Positions 1 through 8,721 of a DNA stretch of 13,491 nt are shown here, piece after piece (positions within the stretch are counted from its first letter, which is position 1; each line of letters starts with the position of its first letter). The DNA is from JAJPJX01 sp964568355 (GTDB lineage: Bacteria; Acidobacteriota; Terriglobia; Bryobacterales; Bryobacteraceae): NCBI GenBank assembly GCA_964568355.1, contig CAZMRK010000615.1, positions 1 through 13,491 on the forward strand, given 5' to 3'. Position numbers and translations under genes: made by a program. The notes under the pieces were generated by a model, which searched no databases, was not told the DNA's origin, and was given only the letters and a program-made list of their open reading frames with translations.

Positions 1-131
1 TTCACCTTCGGGTTGTGTTTTGCCAGCACCCGGGTGATGGCCGCGGTCAGGGTCGTCTTGCCGTGATCGATATGTCCAATCGTCCCGATGTTGACGTGCG
101 GCTTACTGCGATCAAATTTTTCCTTAGCCAT
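1..131 (-). CDS. tuf: Elongation factor Tu, N-terminal part (cut by window edge)
   Basis: EF-Tu is the GTPase that brings aminoacyl-tRNA to the ribosomal A site in the cytoplasm. Only the first 43 codons are inside the window. They begin MAKEKFDRSKPHVNIGTIGH and contain the P-loop (G1) motif GHIDHGKT at about residues 19-26, followed by TLTAAITRVLAKHNPK, which is canonical bacterial EF-Tu. The ATG at 131-129 is preceded by a strong Shine-Dalgarno sequence, AAGGAGAT on the minus strand (150-143), about 11 bases upstream. It is the last visible gene of the str operon and follows fusA by 100 bases. The rest of the gene continues beyond position 1. Whether the genome has a second tuf copy cannot be told from this window. 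Confidence 0.97.
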   Translation of the reverse strand, partial: MAKEKFDRSKPHVNIGTIGHIDHGKTTLTAAITRVLAKHNPKV

Positions 132-167
132 GTTTTCGCCAAATCTCCTTAAATTGAAGCCGGAAGA

Positions 168-225
168 CAGGAGTCAGTACGGGAGGCCGTCCGGCGGCTC
201 CGCGTAGTCCGACCGCTGATTCCTG
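168..225 (-). promoter_or_regulatory. Inverted repeat in the fusA-tuf intercistronic gap
   Basis: On the mRNA strand CAGGAATCAG (225-216) can pair with CTGACTCCTG (177-168). This makes a 10-base stem with one A/C mismatch around a GC-rich 38-base interior that can fold further. It lies between the fusA stop (232) and the tuf Shine-Dalgarno (150-143). It has no T-run, so it is not a normal intrinsic terminator. It could be an RNA processing or stability element, or chance. The pairing is visible; the role is inference. Confidence 0.35.
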
Positions 226-231
226 AGCTCC

Positions 232-2325
<2,094 letters not shown>

Positions 2326-2337
2326 AAGAACCCTTAA

Positions 2338-2370
2338 GGAGTCGGAAGCCTGGAATCAGAACCCGACTCC
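2338..2370 (-). promoter_or_regulatory. Perfect 8-bp inverted repeat just upstream of the fusA ribosome-binding site
   Basis: On the mRNA strand GGAGTCGG (2370-2363) and CCGACTCC (2345-2338) are exact complements separated by 17 bases. The hairpin would end 2 bases before the fusA Shine-Dalgarno AAGGG (2335-2331). Its 5' arm itself resembles a Shine-Dalgarno sequence. The position suggests an effect on ribosome access or on mRNA processing between rpsG and fusA. No T-run follows, so termination is unlikely. Function is inferred from position only. Confidence 0.45.
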
Positions 2371-2466
2371 AGACTTGGCGCTTCGACTACCGCTTTGGAA
2401 AATCCTCCATCCGTTTCGTTTCGTTCGAAAGCCCAGTTATCCGGGTCTCCGAACACTTCCACTCCA

Positions 2467-2937
<471 letters not shown>

Positions 2938-2943
2938 ACGCTA

Positions 2944-3318
2944 TTACGATTTGGGCCTCTTGGCTCCGTACTTGGACCGTCCCTGTTTCCGGTTGGCGAC
3001 GCCGGCCGTGTCCAGAGCGCCGCGGATGACGTGATACCGCACACCGGGGAGATCCTTCACGCGGCCGCCGCGGATCAACACGATCGAGTGCTCCTGGAGG
3101 TTGTGTCCGACCCCTGGAATATAGGTGGTCACTTCGATCCCGTTGCTCAACCGGACACGCGCCACCTTCCGCAACGCCGAGTTGGGCTTTTTGGGCGTCG
3201 AGGTGTAGACGCGCGTACATACGCCGCGCTTTTGGGGACAGCTCTGCAGGGCAGGACTGGCCGTTTTCCAACGCGGCGGTCTTCGCCCGTTGCGCACAAG
3301 TTGATTAAAAGTCGGCAC
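2944..3318 (-). CDS. rpsL: 30S ribosomal protein S12
   Basis: S12 lies at the decoding centre of the 30S subunit and helps set translational accuracy. The 124-residue protein has the usual length and the conserved stretches CPQKRGVCTRVYTSTPKKPN and GGRVKDLPGVRYH, ending RKQGRSKYGAKRPKS. The lysines where streptomycin-resistance substitutions arise (in TPKKPNS and GGRVKDLPG) are wild type. The aspartate of KDLPG, the site of methylthiolation by RimO in other bacteria, is present. The start codon is GTG (3318-3316), because the following PTFNQLVRNGR is the conserved S12 N-terminus and no ATG precedes it. AGAGGA (3330-3325) is a Shine-Dalgarno 6 bases upstream. It is the first gene of the str operon in this window. 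Confidence 0.98.
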   Translation of the reverse strand: MPTFNQLVRNGRRPPRWKTASPALQSCPQKRGVCTRVYTSTPKKPNSALRKVARVRLSNGIEVTTYIPGVGHNLQEHSIVLIRGGRVKDLPGVRYHVIRGALDTAGVANRKQGRSKYGAKRPKS

Positions 3319-3485
3319 GAACTTTCCTCTTCGCGATGTAGTTCAAAAATTGGCGCGACCACATATAGCCGAAATCCCTGCACCTAAACCAGGCCGCAAA
3401 AGGGGCTCAGCATATGCTTCCAGTCACCATCACAACAGCGAGGATCACTTACTTTAGACAGGCCCATGTCCCAGACGGCGTTTTG

Positions 3486-3522
3486 ATCCGGTGGCACCTC
3501 GGGGCCTTGCCCCCGGCCGGAC
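3486..3522 (-). promoter_or_regulatory. Nested GC-rich hairpin in the putative str operon leader
   Basis: The outer stem TCCGG/CCGGA (3487-3491 with 3517-3521) encloses CGGGG/CCCCG (3500-3504 with 3511-3515), which closes a 6-base loop. If the operon is transcribed from the promoter candidate at 3606-3577, this structure lies in the leader RNA about 170 bases upstream of rpsL. No T-run follows on either strand, so it is not a standard terminator. A leader regulatory role is possible but unproven. Confidence 0.35.
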
Positions 3523-3576
3523 CCCCACACGAGGGCGGTAGCACAGGAGCAGAAGCTTTACTCGCGAAACCTCTCA

Positions 3577-3606
3577 ATCATAGCGAACTCGAATAGAAAA
3601 GTGCAA
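3577..3606 (-). promoter_or_regulatory. Candidate housekeeping sigma promoter for the str operon
   Basis: On the minus strand TATGAT (3582-3577) is a good -10 hexamer. TTGCAC (3606-3601), 18 bases upstream, is a partial -35 hexamer. Transcription would begin near 3570 and leave an untranslated leader of about 250 nt before the rpsL GTG. A second, weaker TATATG lies closer to rpsL (near 3367-3362) with no good -35. Both are pattern matches only. Confidence 0.4.
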
Positions 3607-3759
3607 CTGCCAGAAAAATCTGCCGAAAAAGCCGCCTTCCTTCCACGAAAATATCACCTCCGGTATCAGTGGTACTACTGGCTTCCCCCTAAAGCCCGTA
3701 CCGTATTGATATGCTTATAACTTCCTGTGACACCAGAAAGCCATCAAGAGGTTCACCGA

Positions 3760-6700
3760 ATGACCGGGCCACCGGCGCAGCCGGCGGTTCTGCGAACGGT
3801 CGCCTGGACACGTCTGTTCGGGCTCTGGCTTGGTTTTGCCGGCATTCTCGCCGCCCAGATCACCGGACATATCGCAGGTACGATTACGGACGCTTCCGGC
3901 GGGGCCGTACCCGCAGCCAAGGTGGCGCTGACCAACCAGCAGAGCGGCGAACGCCGCACTCAGACCGCGGATGACGCCGGACGGTTTGCCTTCAACCGGT
4001 TGAAGATCGGCACGTACACCCTGCAGGCGGAGGCCAGCGGGTTTCGCCAGGAGACCACGACCGTGCCGGTACGCAGCGGCGAGACATCCACGGTCGTGCT
4101 GCAACTGGAAGTCGGAATTGTTTCCGACAGCGTGGAGGTGACTGGAGCGGTAAGTCCGCTCGACCAGACAGACGCCCAAATCCAGCTTTCGATCGGCGCC
4201 CACCAGACCGCGGTGCTTCCGGTTGGCCGCAATCCGATCCTGCTGGCTTTGATCTCGCCGGGAGTCTCGCCTGTCACAGCCAACAATCCCAATCTGAATT
4301 CTGGGAATTTCAACACGAATGGGGGGCGCGGCCGGGCCAACAACATCACCATCGACAACATTACGGCCACCGACATCGTAACTACCGGAAATGGCGGCAA
4401 CCAGATCGGCCCGCTGAACTTCGCCGAAATTCAGGAAGTCAAGCTGATCACCAATAACTTCAGTGCGGAGTATGGGCGCAATTCCAGCTCCCAGTTGCAA
4501 TTCCTGACCAAATCCGGCAGCAATCAGTTTCATGGCGAAGCCTGGGAGTTTCTCAAGAACGACATTCTCAACGCCCGCGACTTTTTCGATCGCAGCGGCA
4601 GCGCGACGGTAACCCGGCGAAATCAATTCGGTTATGCGCTGGGCGGGCCGATCGTGCGAAACAAGACCCAGTTTTTCACCAGCTTCGAGGACACGCAGTT
4701 GCGCGGCCTGGGGACGGTGCGGGTGGCCCAGGTGGCGACTCCGGCCATGGCGGCACAGATCACCGATCCCACCTCCAAAAAGCTTTGGGACCAATACCAG
4801 GTGCCAACGGCGGACTCCGGCCAGATCACGCAATCATCCCCGAACCTGACCCGCGCCTTTCAGTTCTCCTTCCGGGTGGACCATCAGCTCTCCTCCAATG
4901 ACAACCTCTACGCGCGTTACGGCCACTATCAGCAAGAAAACTCGTCTACTTCCCTCACGTTCAACAGCACTAATCTGACGAACTTCGGCGCCAGTTCCAC
5001 GAACGGTCCGCGCAATTTCAGCCTGGGTGAGACGCACATCTTCTCGCCCACGGTCGTCAACGAGTTCCGTTTCGGGTTTGGGCGAAGTTCCCCTTATTTT
5101 CTGCCGAGTTCCACGGTACCGCTCGGCCCGCAGATTTCTTTCAGCAACGGGCAGGTCTCCAGTTTCGGGCAATCCGCGAGTTTTCCACAGGGGCGCATCC
5201 AGAATACATTTGAGTACAACGATACGCTCTCGGTTTTTCGAGGGGGGCACAACATCAAGTTCGGAGCAGACGTCAGCCGTTATCAGTTGAATAGCAGCGC
5301 AGATGCGGCTACCCGCGGCCTGATCACATTTGCCTCCTGGGACGATTTCGCGGCCGGACGGCCGTTGCGCTATCAGCAGCTTTTCGGCAGCACGGTGCGA
5401 GGGAACCGGATCACCAACCAGTTCTATTTCGTGCAGGATGACTGGAGAATCCGGCCGAATCTGACCATCAACCTGGGGCTTCGTGCGGAAGTGGCCGGTG
5501 GAGTCAGCGAGGTCAACGGACTGATCTCCAACCTGGATATCACCTGCCATGACCCGATCGGGGCAGCCGGGACCGGGCCACTCGGCTGTTTCACGACCGG
5601 CCAACCATCCAACCACCCCAACGTAAACTGGGCGCCCCGGGTGGGCTTTGCCTGGAGTCCGTTCGCCAACCGGCGCACGGTGGTGCGGGGAGGCTATGGC
5701 ATGGCCTATGACTTCCTCTTCCTCAATCCGATCATCAACCAGCGCCAGTTGCCGCCGTATATCCAGGTTCTGTCGCTGACGTCTTTTGGAGAGGGCAACA
5801 GCTACGCCAACCTGGTGGCCGGTTCGGCACCGGTTCAGGCGGCGGCGCTGGCGTCAATCGGTAGCTTCAACTCGACGGCACGCAATTTCGGAGCGGTCAG
5901 CCCGGCGATCGATCCCAATCTGCGCAATCCGCAGGTGCAGCAGTGGAGTCTGGGGGTCGAGAGGGAAATCGCGCGCGATCTGGTGCTGAAGCTCTCCTAT
6001 GTGGGCACCAAGGGTACGTACCTGCAGCGCATGCACCCGATCAATCTGATCCAGGATCCGCGGGTGGTGCCGGCTGCCAGTGTGGCGGACGAGACAGCGC
6101 GCATCGCCGACTACCAAGCCGCCTACCTGGCGGGCACGGGGTCGGCGAATACGCCCAGTAATCGCTACGACCCGCGCTTCAATGACGTGAACCTGCTCGA
6201 GAGTTCGGCCAATTCGATCTATCACTCCCTGCAATTTCTTGCGGAAAAGAGCTTTCATCACGGTTATTCGCTGCAGGTGGCCTATACCTACTCAAAATCG
6301 ATCGACGATGTCTCCGATGCGCTGGGAGTTCTGATCAACGATTCGTCCGGGCAGCAGAATCCACGCGACAACCGGGACAATCGCGCCGTCTCGCAGTTTG
6401 ACCTCAGCCAGCGGCTGGTCATCGCTCATGTCTGGGAATTGCCTTGGGGGCGCCACCTGGAACCCACCTGGCTGCGCTACCTGGCTTCGGGATGGTCCTT
6501 TGCAGGAATCAGCACGTTCCGCAGCGGCTTTCCGGTGACGTTCGATTCCGGGGCCAGGCGAACCATCCAGGCGCTGACGCTGACCGGCGTGACCGGCGGT
6601 CCGGTTCGACTGAACGCGGCAGGGCCGGTGAATTTTGATCCACAGCCGGCCGGCAGCGCCGGAGCTCCGAATGGACTGAATAATGATCCCGTGCAGCGGA

Positions 6701-6996
6701 TTTCGGCCTATGCCGAGGGCTTAGGGCTCTCCCAGCCGTTGCTGGGGAATTACGGCTCGCTGGGCCGGAATACGAGCCGGCTGAACAGCGATACGAACTT
6801 CGACTGGAATTTTTATAAGAATACGCCGCTGCGGGAAGGCCTGATGCTGCAATTGCGAGGCGAGATTTACAACATTTTCAACAATACGTCGTTTCAGGAC
6901 GTAACGCGAATTATCACGAGCTCAACTTTCGGCCAATACAGCACGGTGACACACGATTCGCGGAATATCCAATTGGGAATACGGCTGATTTTCTGA
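3760..6996 (+). CDS. TonB-dependent-receptor-like outer membrane protein with N-terminal carboxypeptidase-regulatory domain (Oar-like)
   Basis: This is probably an outer-membrane beta-barrel for TonB-driven uptake of an unknown substrate. Of the 1078 residues, 1-32 look like a signal peptide (hydrophobic LFGLWLGFAGILAA). Residues about 34-118 form a carboxypeptidase-regulatory-like beta-sandwich (ITGHIAGTITDASGGAVPAA, GTYTLQAEASGF). Residues about 125-255 form the plug, with LPVGRNPILLALISPGV, GRGRANNITIDN and SAEYGRNSSS. The rest is a long barrel with many aromatic strands, ending NIQLGIRLIF with a terminal Phe as outer-membrane proteins prefer. The ATG at 3760 is chosen because AAGAGG (3746-3751) lies 8 bases upstream; the in-frame GTG at 3727 has no such site. 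It diverges from the str operon. No TonB box was recognised, and no glycan-binding partner gene lies nearby. Oar-like proteins of this architecture are numerous in Acidobacteriota, and the substrate cannot be inferred. Confidence 0.9.
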   Translation: MTGPPAQPAVLRTVAWTRLFGLWLGFAGILAAQITGHIAGTITDASGGAVPAAKVALTNQQSGERRTQTADDAGRFAFNRLKIGTYTLQAEASGFRQETTTVPVRSGETSTVVLQLEVGIVSDSVEVTGAVSPLDQTDAQIQLSIGAHQTAVLPVGRNPILLALISPGVSPVTANNPNLNSGNFNTNGGRGRANNITIDNITATDIVTTGNGGNQIGPLNFAEIQEVKLITNNFSAEYGRNSSSQLQFLTKSGSNQFHGEAWEFLKNDILNARDFFDRSGSATVTRRNQFGYALGGPIVRNKTQFFTSFEDTQLRGLGTVRVAQVATPAMAAQITDPTSKKLWDQYQVPTADSGQITQSSPNLTRAFQFSFRVDHQLSSNDNLYARYGHYQQENSSTSLTFNSTNLTNFGASSTNGPRNFSLGETHIFSPTVVNEFRFGFGRSSPYFLPSSTVPLGPQISFSNGQVSSFGQSASFPQGRIQNTFEYNDTLSVFRGGHNIKFGADVSRYQLNSSADAATRGLITFASWDDFAAGRPLRYQQLFGSTVRGNRITNQFYFVQDDWRIRPNLTINLGLRAEVAGGVSEVNGLISNLDITCHDPIGAAGTGPLGCFTTGQPSNHPNVNWAPRVGFAWSPFANRRTVVRGGYGMAYDFLFLNPIINQRQLPPYIQVLSLTSFGEGNSYANLVAGSAPVQAAALASIGSFNSTARNFGAVSPAIDPNLRNPQVQQWSLGVEREIARDLVLKLSYVGTKGTYLQRMHPINLIQDPRVVPAASVADETARIADYQAAYLAGTGSANTPSNRYDPRFNDVNLLESSANSIYHSLQFLAEKSFHHGYSLQVAYTYSKSIDDVSDALGVLINDSSGQQNPRDNRDNRAVSQFDLSQRLVIAHVWELPWGRHLEPTWLRYLASGWSFAGISTFRSGFPVTFDSGARRTIQALTLTGVTGGPVRLNAAGPVNFDPQPAGSAGAPNGLNNDPVQRISAYAEGLGLSQPLLGNYGSLGRNTSRLNSDTNFDWNFYKNTPLREGLMLQLRGEIYNIFNNTSFQDVTRIITSSTFGQYSTVTHDSRNIQLGIRLIF

Positions 6997-7001
6997 CAGG
7001 C

Positions 7002-7036
7002 CCGGCTCCCGGCGGAACAACCTCGCCAGGAGCCGG
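7002..7036. terminator. Long hairpin between convergent genes, possible bidirectional terminator
   Basis: CCGGCTCC (7002-7009) pairs with GGAGCCGG (7029-7036), and inside that GGCG (7011-7014) pairs with CGCC (7024-7027). This gives 12 base pairs with a single C/A mismatch and a 9-base loop. It fills the 50-base gap between the receptor gene stop and the stop of the convergent Spy-like gene. Neither strand has a T-run after it, so termination would be inefficient or factor-assisted. Position and stability support the call. Confidence 0.55.
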
Positions 7037-7046
7037 CGGCTTGCGC

Positions 7047-7562
7047 TTACTGTTGAGTGCGGCGCCAGGAGTTGCAGGCGGCCGGATGGTCCGCAGCGGG
7101 GCGATTCATCGCGCCCCCCAGAAAACGATCCATCCTCGTTCCCAGTTTCTGTTGCTGATCAGGAGTGAGCGTAGCGTAGAACTTGGCGAACGCCTTGGCG
7201 CGGATCGAGGCCATCTGCGACAGAAGAGGCCCAATCTTGGCGGTGACTTCGTCGATTTGGGTTTCCGGAGCGCCGGCCTTCACTGCCGTGGCCAGATCCT
7301 GCCGATATTGCCGGAGCTGACGGGCAATTGGCTGGGCCTCCTGCCGCGAAGCCTGAAAAATCTGGCCGGCCTGCGCTTTTTGCGCATCGGTCAGATTCAG
7401 ATCTGCCGCCAAGCGCCCCATGGGATTCATCCGGCCCGCGTGTTTGTGAGCTTGACCTTGCCCCTCCGGGCGCTGGCTGAACCCGGGATTATCCTGTGCG
7501 AAAAGCATCCCCGCAGCCAGGAGAGCCGCGGTTCCGAACTGCCAAATTTTGCGTCGTTTCAT
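7047..7562 (-). CDS. Spy/CpxP-like periplasmic protein with two LTxxQ motifs
   Basis: This is a likely small periplasmic helical protein of the Spy/CpxP superfamily. Characterised members are ATP-independent chaperones or envelope-stress sensors. The 171-residue product begins MKRRKIWQFGTAALLAAGML, a classic Sec signal peptide, with probable cleavage after Ala22 (LFA|QDN). LTDAQ (57-61) and LTPDQ (132-136) are the two LTxxQ motifs, about 75 residues apart. The helix between them is rich in Gln, Arg and Ala, as in the family. The ATG at 7562 is chosen over longer in-frame starts because the signal peptide begins there and AAGGGGAAG lies just upstream. The gene converges on the receptor gene and diverges from the zinc-ribbon gene. 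A single Cys163 near the C-terminus and the His-containing AHKHAGRM near residue 40 are unexplained. Chaperone activity is inference from family. Confidence 0.8.
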   Translation of the reverse strand: MKRRKIWQFGTAALLAAGMLFAQDNPGFSQRPEGQGQAHKHAGRMNPMGRLAADLNLTDAQKAQAGQIFQASRQEAQPIARQLRQYRQDLATAVKAGAPETQIDEVTAKIGPLLSQMASIRAKAFAKFYATLTPDQQQKLGTRMDRFLGGAMNRPAADHPAACNSWRRTQQ

Positions 7563-7651
7563 GTACTTCCCCTTCCTATGAATTAGGACGCGAGTTTCCG
7601 TTCGAGGTGTACTTGGCTTACAATTTCTTACCGAGCCTGGAAATGGCGGGG

Positions 7652-7669
7652 CAGATTTACAGGAATCTG
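7652..7669. promoter_or_regulatory. Palindromic site in a divergent promoter region, possible operator
   Basis: CAGATT-TACAGG-AATCTG is a perfect 6-bp inverted repeat with a 6-base spacer, 90 bases upstream of the Spy-like start. A consensus -35 hexamer, TTGACA on the minus strand (7673-7668), overlaps its edge, but no -10 box lies at the right distance. It could be a dimeric regulator site for the Spy-like gene or for the divergent gene at 7808. A role is speculative. Confidence 0.3.
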
Positions 7670-7807
7670 TCAAAATTCAGCCAGCGCTGAGGTCTATTCC
7701 TGATGGCTCAGAGGAAGTACTATTACGCTAGCATATAAGGAACAGGGTTTTGCGGAAAAAGTCATGGTACCGGCTTCGGTTTCACAGAAAAGAGGCGGGG
7801 AAAACGG

Positions 7808-8608
7808 ATGCCCATCTGCCTGAATTGCAGCGCGGCCTTTGAGGGCTATGTTTGCCAGAAGTGCGGGGCTCCGCAGCATCGCCCAGGTCCGGCGCCGCTG
7901 ACGGGTAAGTTGATGGGCCCGGTTGCGTGGCTGATTGCCGCTATAGTGGCTGCTGGCGCGATTATGGGGGTGCTCGCGATTGGCGTGGGGATCTCGCTGA
8001 TACGTCACCTTCCTTCGAGCATGGACCAGTCCCGGCGGAGAGATCACGACGCCAACCTGGCTTTGGCGCGTCTGCTGACCTCCACCCACCTGGAGCTCGA
8101 AGTTCTTTCCATCGACCCTGGCAGTAGCACGGTAACCTTGCGTCACCGGCATACTGGCAGCATCGTAACGCAGGATATTGAGAGCGCCCGCAAAGGTAAT
8201 TTTCTTTTCGGCACCGTAGCCAGCACGCTCCCCGTCCCCGCACCTCATCAGGCACGCCCACCCTTTGGCGTTCCGGAGTGGATTCCCGCGTATCCCCTGG
8301 CTCACCCTTTGGCTGACACTTCAGAGGCCAGCGGCGGCAGCTTCGATTTCCAGACCTCGGACTCGGTCGGCGAAGTGATTTCGTTCTACCAGGAAGGTCT
8401 GCGGCGATCCGGTTTCCAGATCACGGCCGCTGGCACACGTGACGGAGATCACAAATCCACCGAAGGAGCGCTCACCGCGACCGATCCTGCGACGGGCCGG
8501 AACGTGTTCGTCACCATTTCCGGAGAAGGCTCGCAGGCAAAGGTCCTGGTCACCTACCAGACACAAAGAAGCGCGGCCAACACCGGACCAACCGCAGGAA
8601 ATCCGTAA
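7808..8608 (+). CDS. Zinc-ribbon, single-TM protein of unknown function
   Basis: I do not recognise a named family. The 266-residue product starts MPICLNCSAAFEGYVCQKCG. The two CxxC pairs (C4/C7 and C16/C19) should form a small zinc ribbon on the cytoplasmic side. A Pro-rich linker leads to one strong hydrophobic segment (about 37-65). The remainder would lie outside the membrane. It includes a beta-rich stretch (95-140) and a C-terminal module (about 158-250) with PEWIPAYPLA, then SDSVGEVISFYQEGLRRSGF, then a strand-rich tail. That 'PxYP...TxDSxxxVxxFYxxxLxxxGF' pattern recurs in bacterial lipoproteins and membrane proteins of unknown role, from memory of the pattern. GGGG (7797-7800) is a plausible Shine-Dalgarno 7 bases before the ATG. 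The gene diverges from the Spy-like gene and precedes the DUF362 gene by 113 bases. No enzyme motif is seen. Confidence 0.8.
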   Translation: MPICLNCSAAFEGYVCQKCGAPQHRPGPAPLTGKLMGPVAWLIAAIVAAGAIMGVLAIGVGISLIRHLPSSMDQSRRRDHDANLALARLLTSTHLELEVLSIDPGSSTVTLRHRHTGSIVTQDIESARKGNFLFGTVASTLPVPAPHQARPPFGVPEWIPAYPLAHPLADTSEASGGSFDFQTSDSVGEVISFYQEGLRRSGFQITAAGTRDGDHKSTEGALTATDPATGRNVFVTISGEGSQAKVLVTYQTQRSAANTGPTAGNP

Positions 8609-8677
8609 GTCGGGCCACACGCGCTCTGCTTTCCACAAGAGCTTCCGGAGCGCTGCGATTTCCCTTCGCATGCAAGA

Positions 8678-8683
8678 TATAAT
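8678..8683 (+). promoter_or_regulatory. Consensus -10 box upstream of the DUF362 gene
   Basis: TATAAT is a perfect -10 hexamer 38 bases before the ATG at 8722. It would give a 5' untranslated leader of about 30 bases. The -35 region at the expected distance (around 8654-8661, TGCGATTT) is a poor match. It supports separate transcription of the DUF362 gene from the zinc-ribbon gene. Confidence 0.5.
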
Positions 8684-8721
8684 GAGATTCGAAAATCGTA
8701 TTTTGCTTGGGAAAGGCGCAT

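Larger units (their letters stand above)
3319..3759. other. Divergent intergenic region between rpsL and the TonB-receptor-like gene
   Basis: This 441-base stretch has no convincing gene. It holds a promoter candidate for the str operon (3577-3606, minus strand), a GC-rich nested hairpin (3486-3522), and an imperfect dyad CCGGTA-N10-TACTGG (3660-3681) near the receptor gene. For the receptor gene, TATAAC (3716-3721) is a possible -10 box with no matching -35. A 60-codon plus-strand frame at 3414-3596 follows AAAAGGGG (3398-3405), but its product resembles nothing I know. No tRNA, T-box or riboswitch was recognised. Confidence 0.6.

Noticed and set aside
2430..2455. Short GTTTC/CGTTTC-type repetition in the rpsG-fusA gap
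   Set aside because: It comprises two or three imperfect units of 5 bases only, with no sign of a real tandem repeat or CRISPR.
3492..3510. TGGCAC followed by TTGC, resembling a sigma-54 promoter
   Set aside because: The spacing between the GG and GC elements is 4 bases too long for a -24/-12 promoter.
3727..3759. Upstream GTG start for the receptor gene
   Set aside because: It has no ribosome-binding site and adds a charged stretch before the signal peptide; the ATG at 3760 has AAGAGG at good spacing.
3715..4833. A 372-codon minus-strand frame opposite the start of the receptor gene
   Set aside because: It mirrors the receptor's conserved plug region and has no recognisable domain; it would also span the receptor's start region. 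Similar long antisense frames at 4834-5616, 8737-9840 and 12255-12929 were rejected for the same reason.
7563..7673. A longer N-terminus (37 residues) for the Spy-like protein
   Set aside because: It would bury the signal peptide internally; the ATG at 7562 has a purine-rich ribosome-binding site and begins a standard signal sequence.
8621..8653. GCGCTC/GAGCGC inverted repeat after the zinc-ribbon gene as a terminator
   Set aside because: The stem is only 6 bp with a 21-base loop and no T-run; too weak to call.
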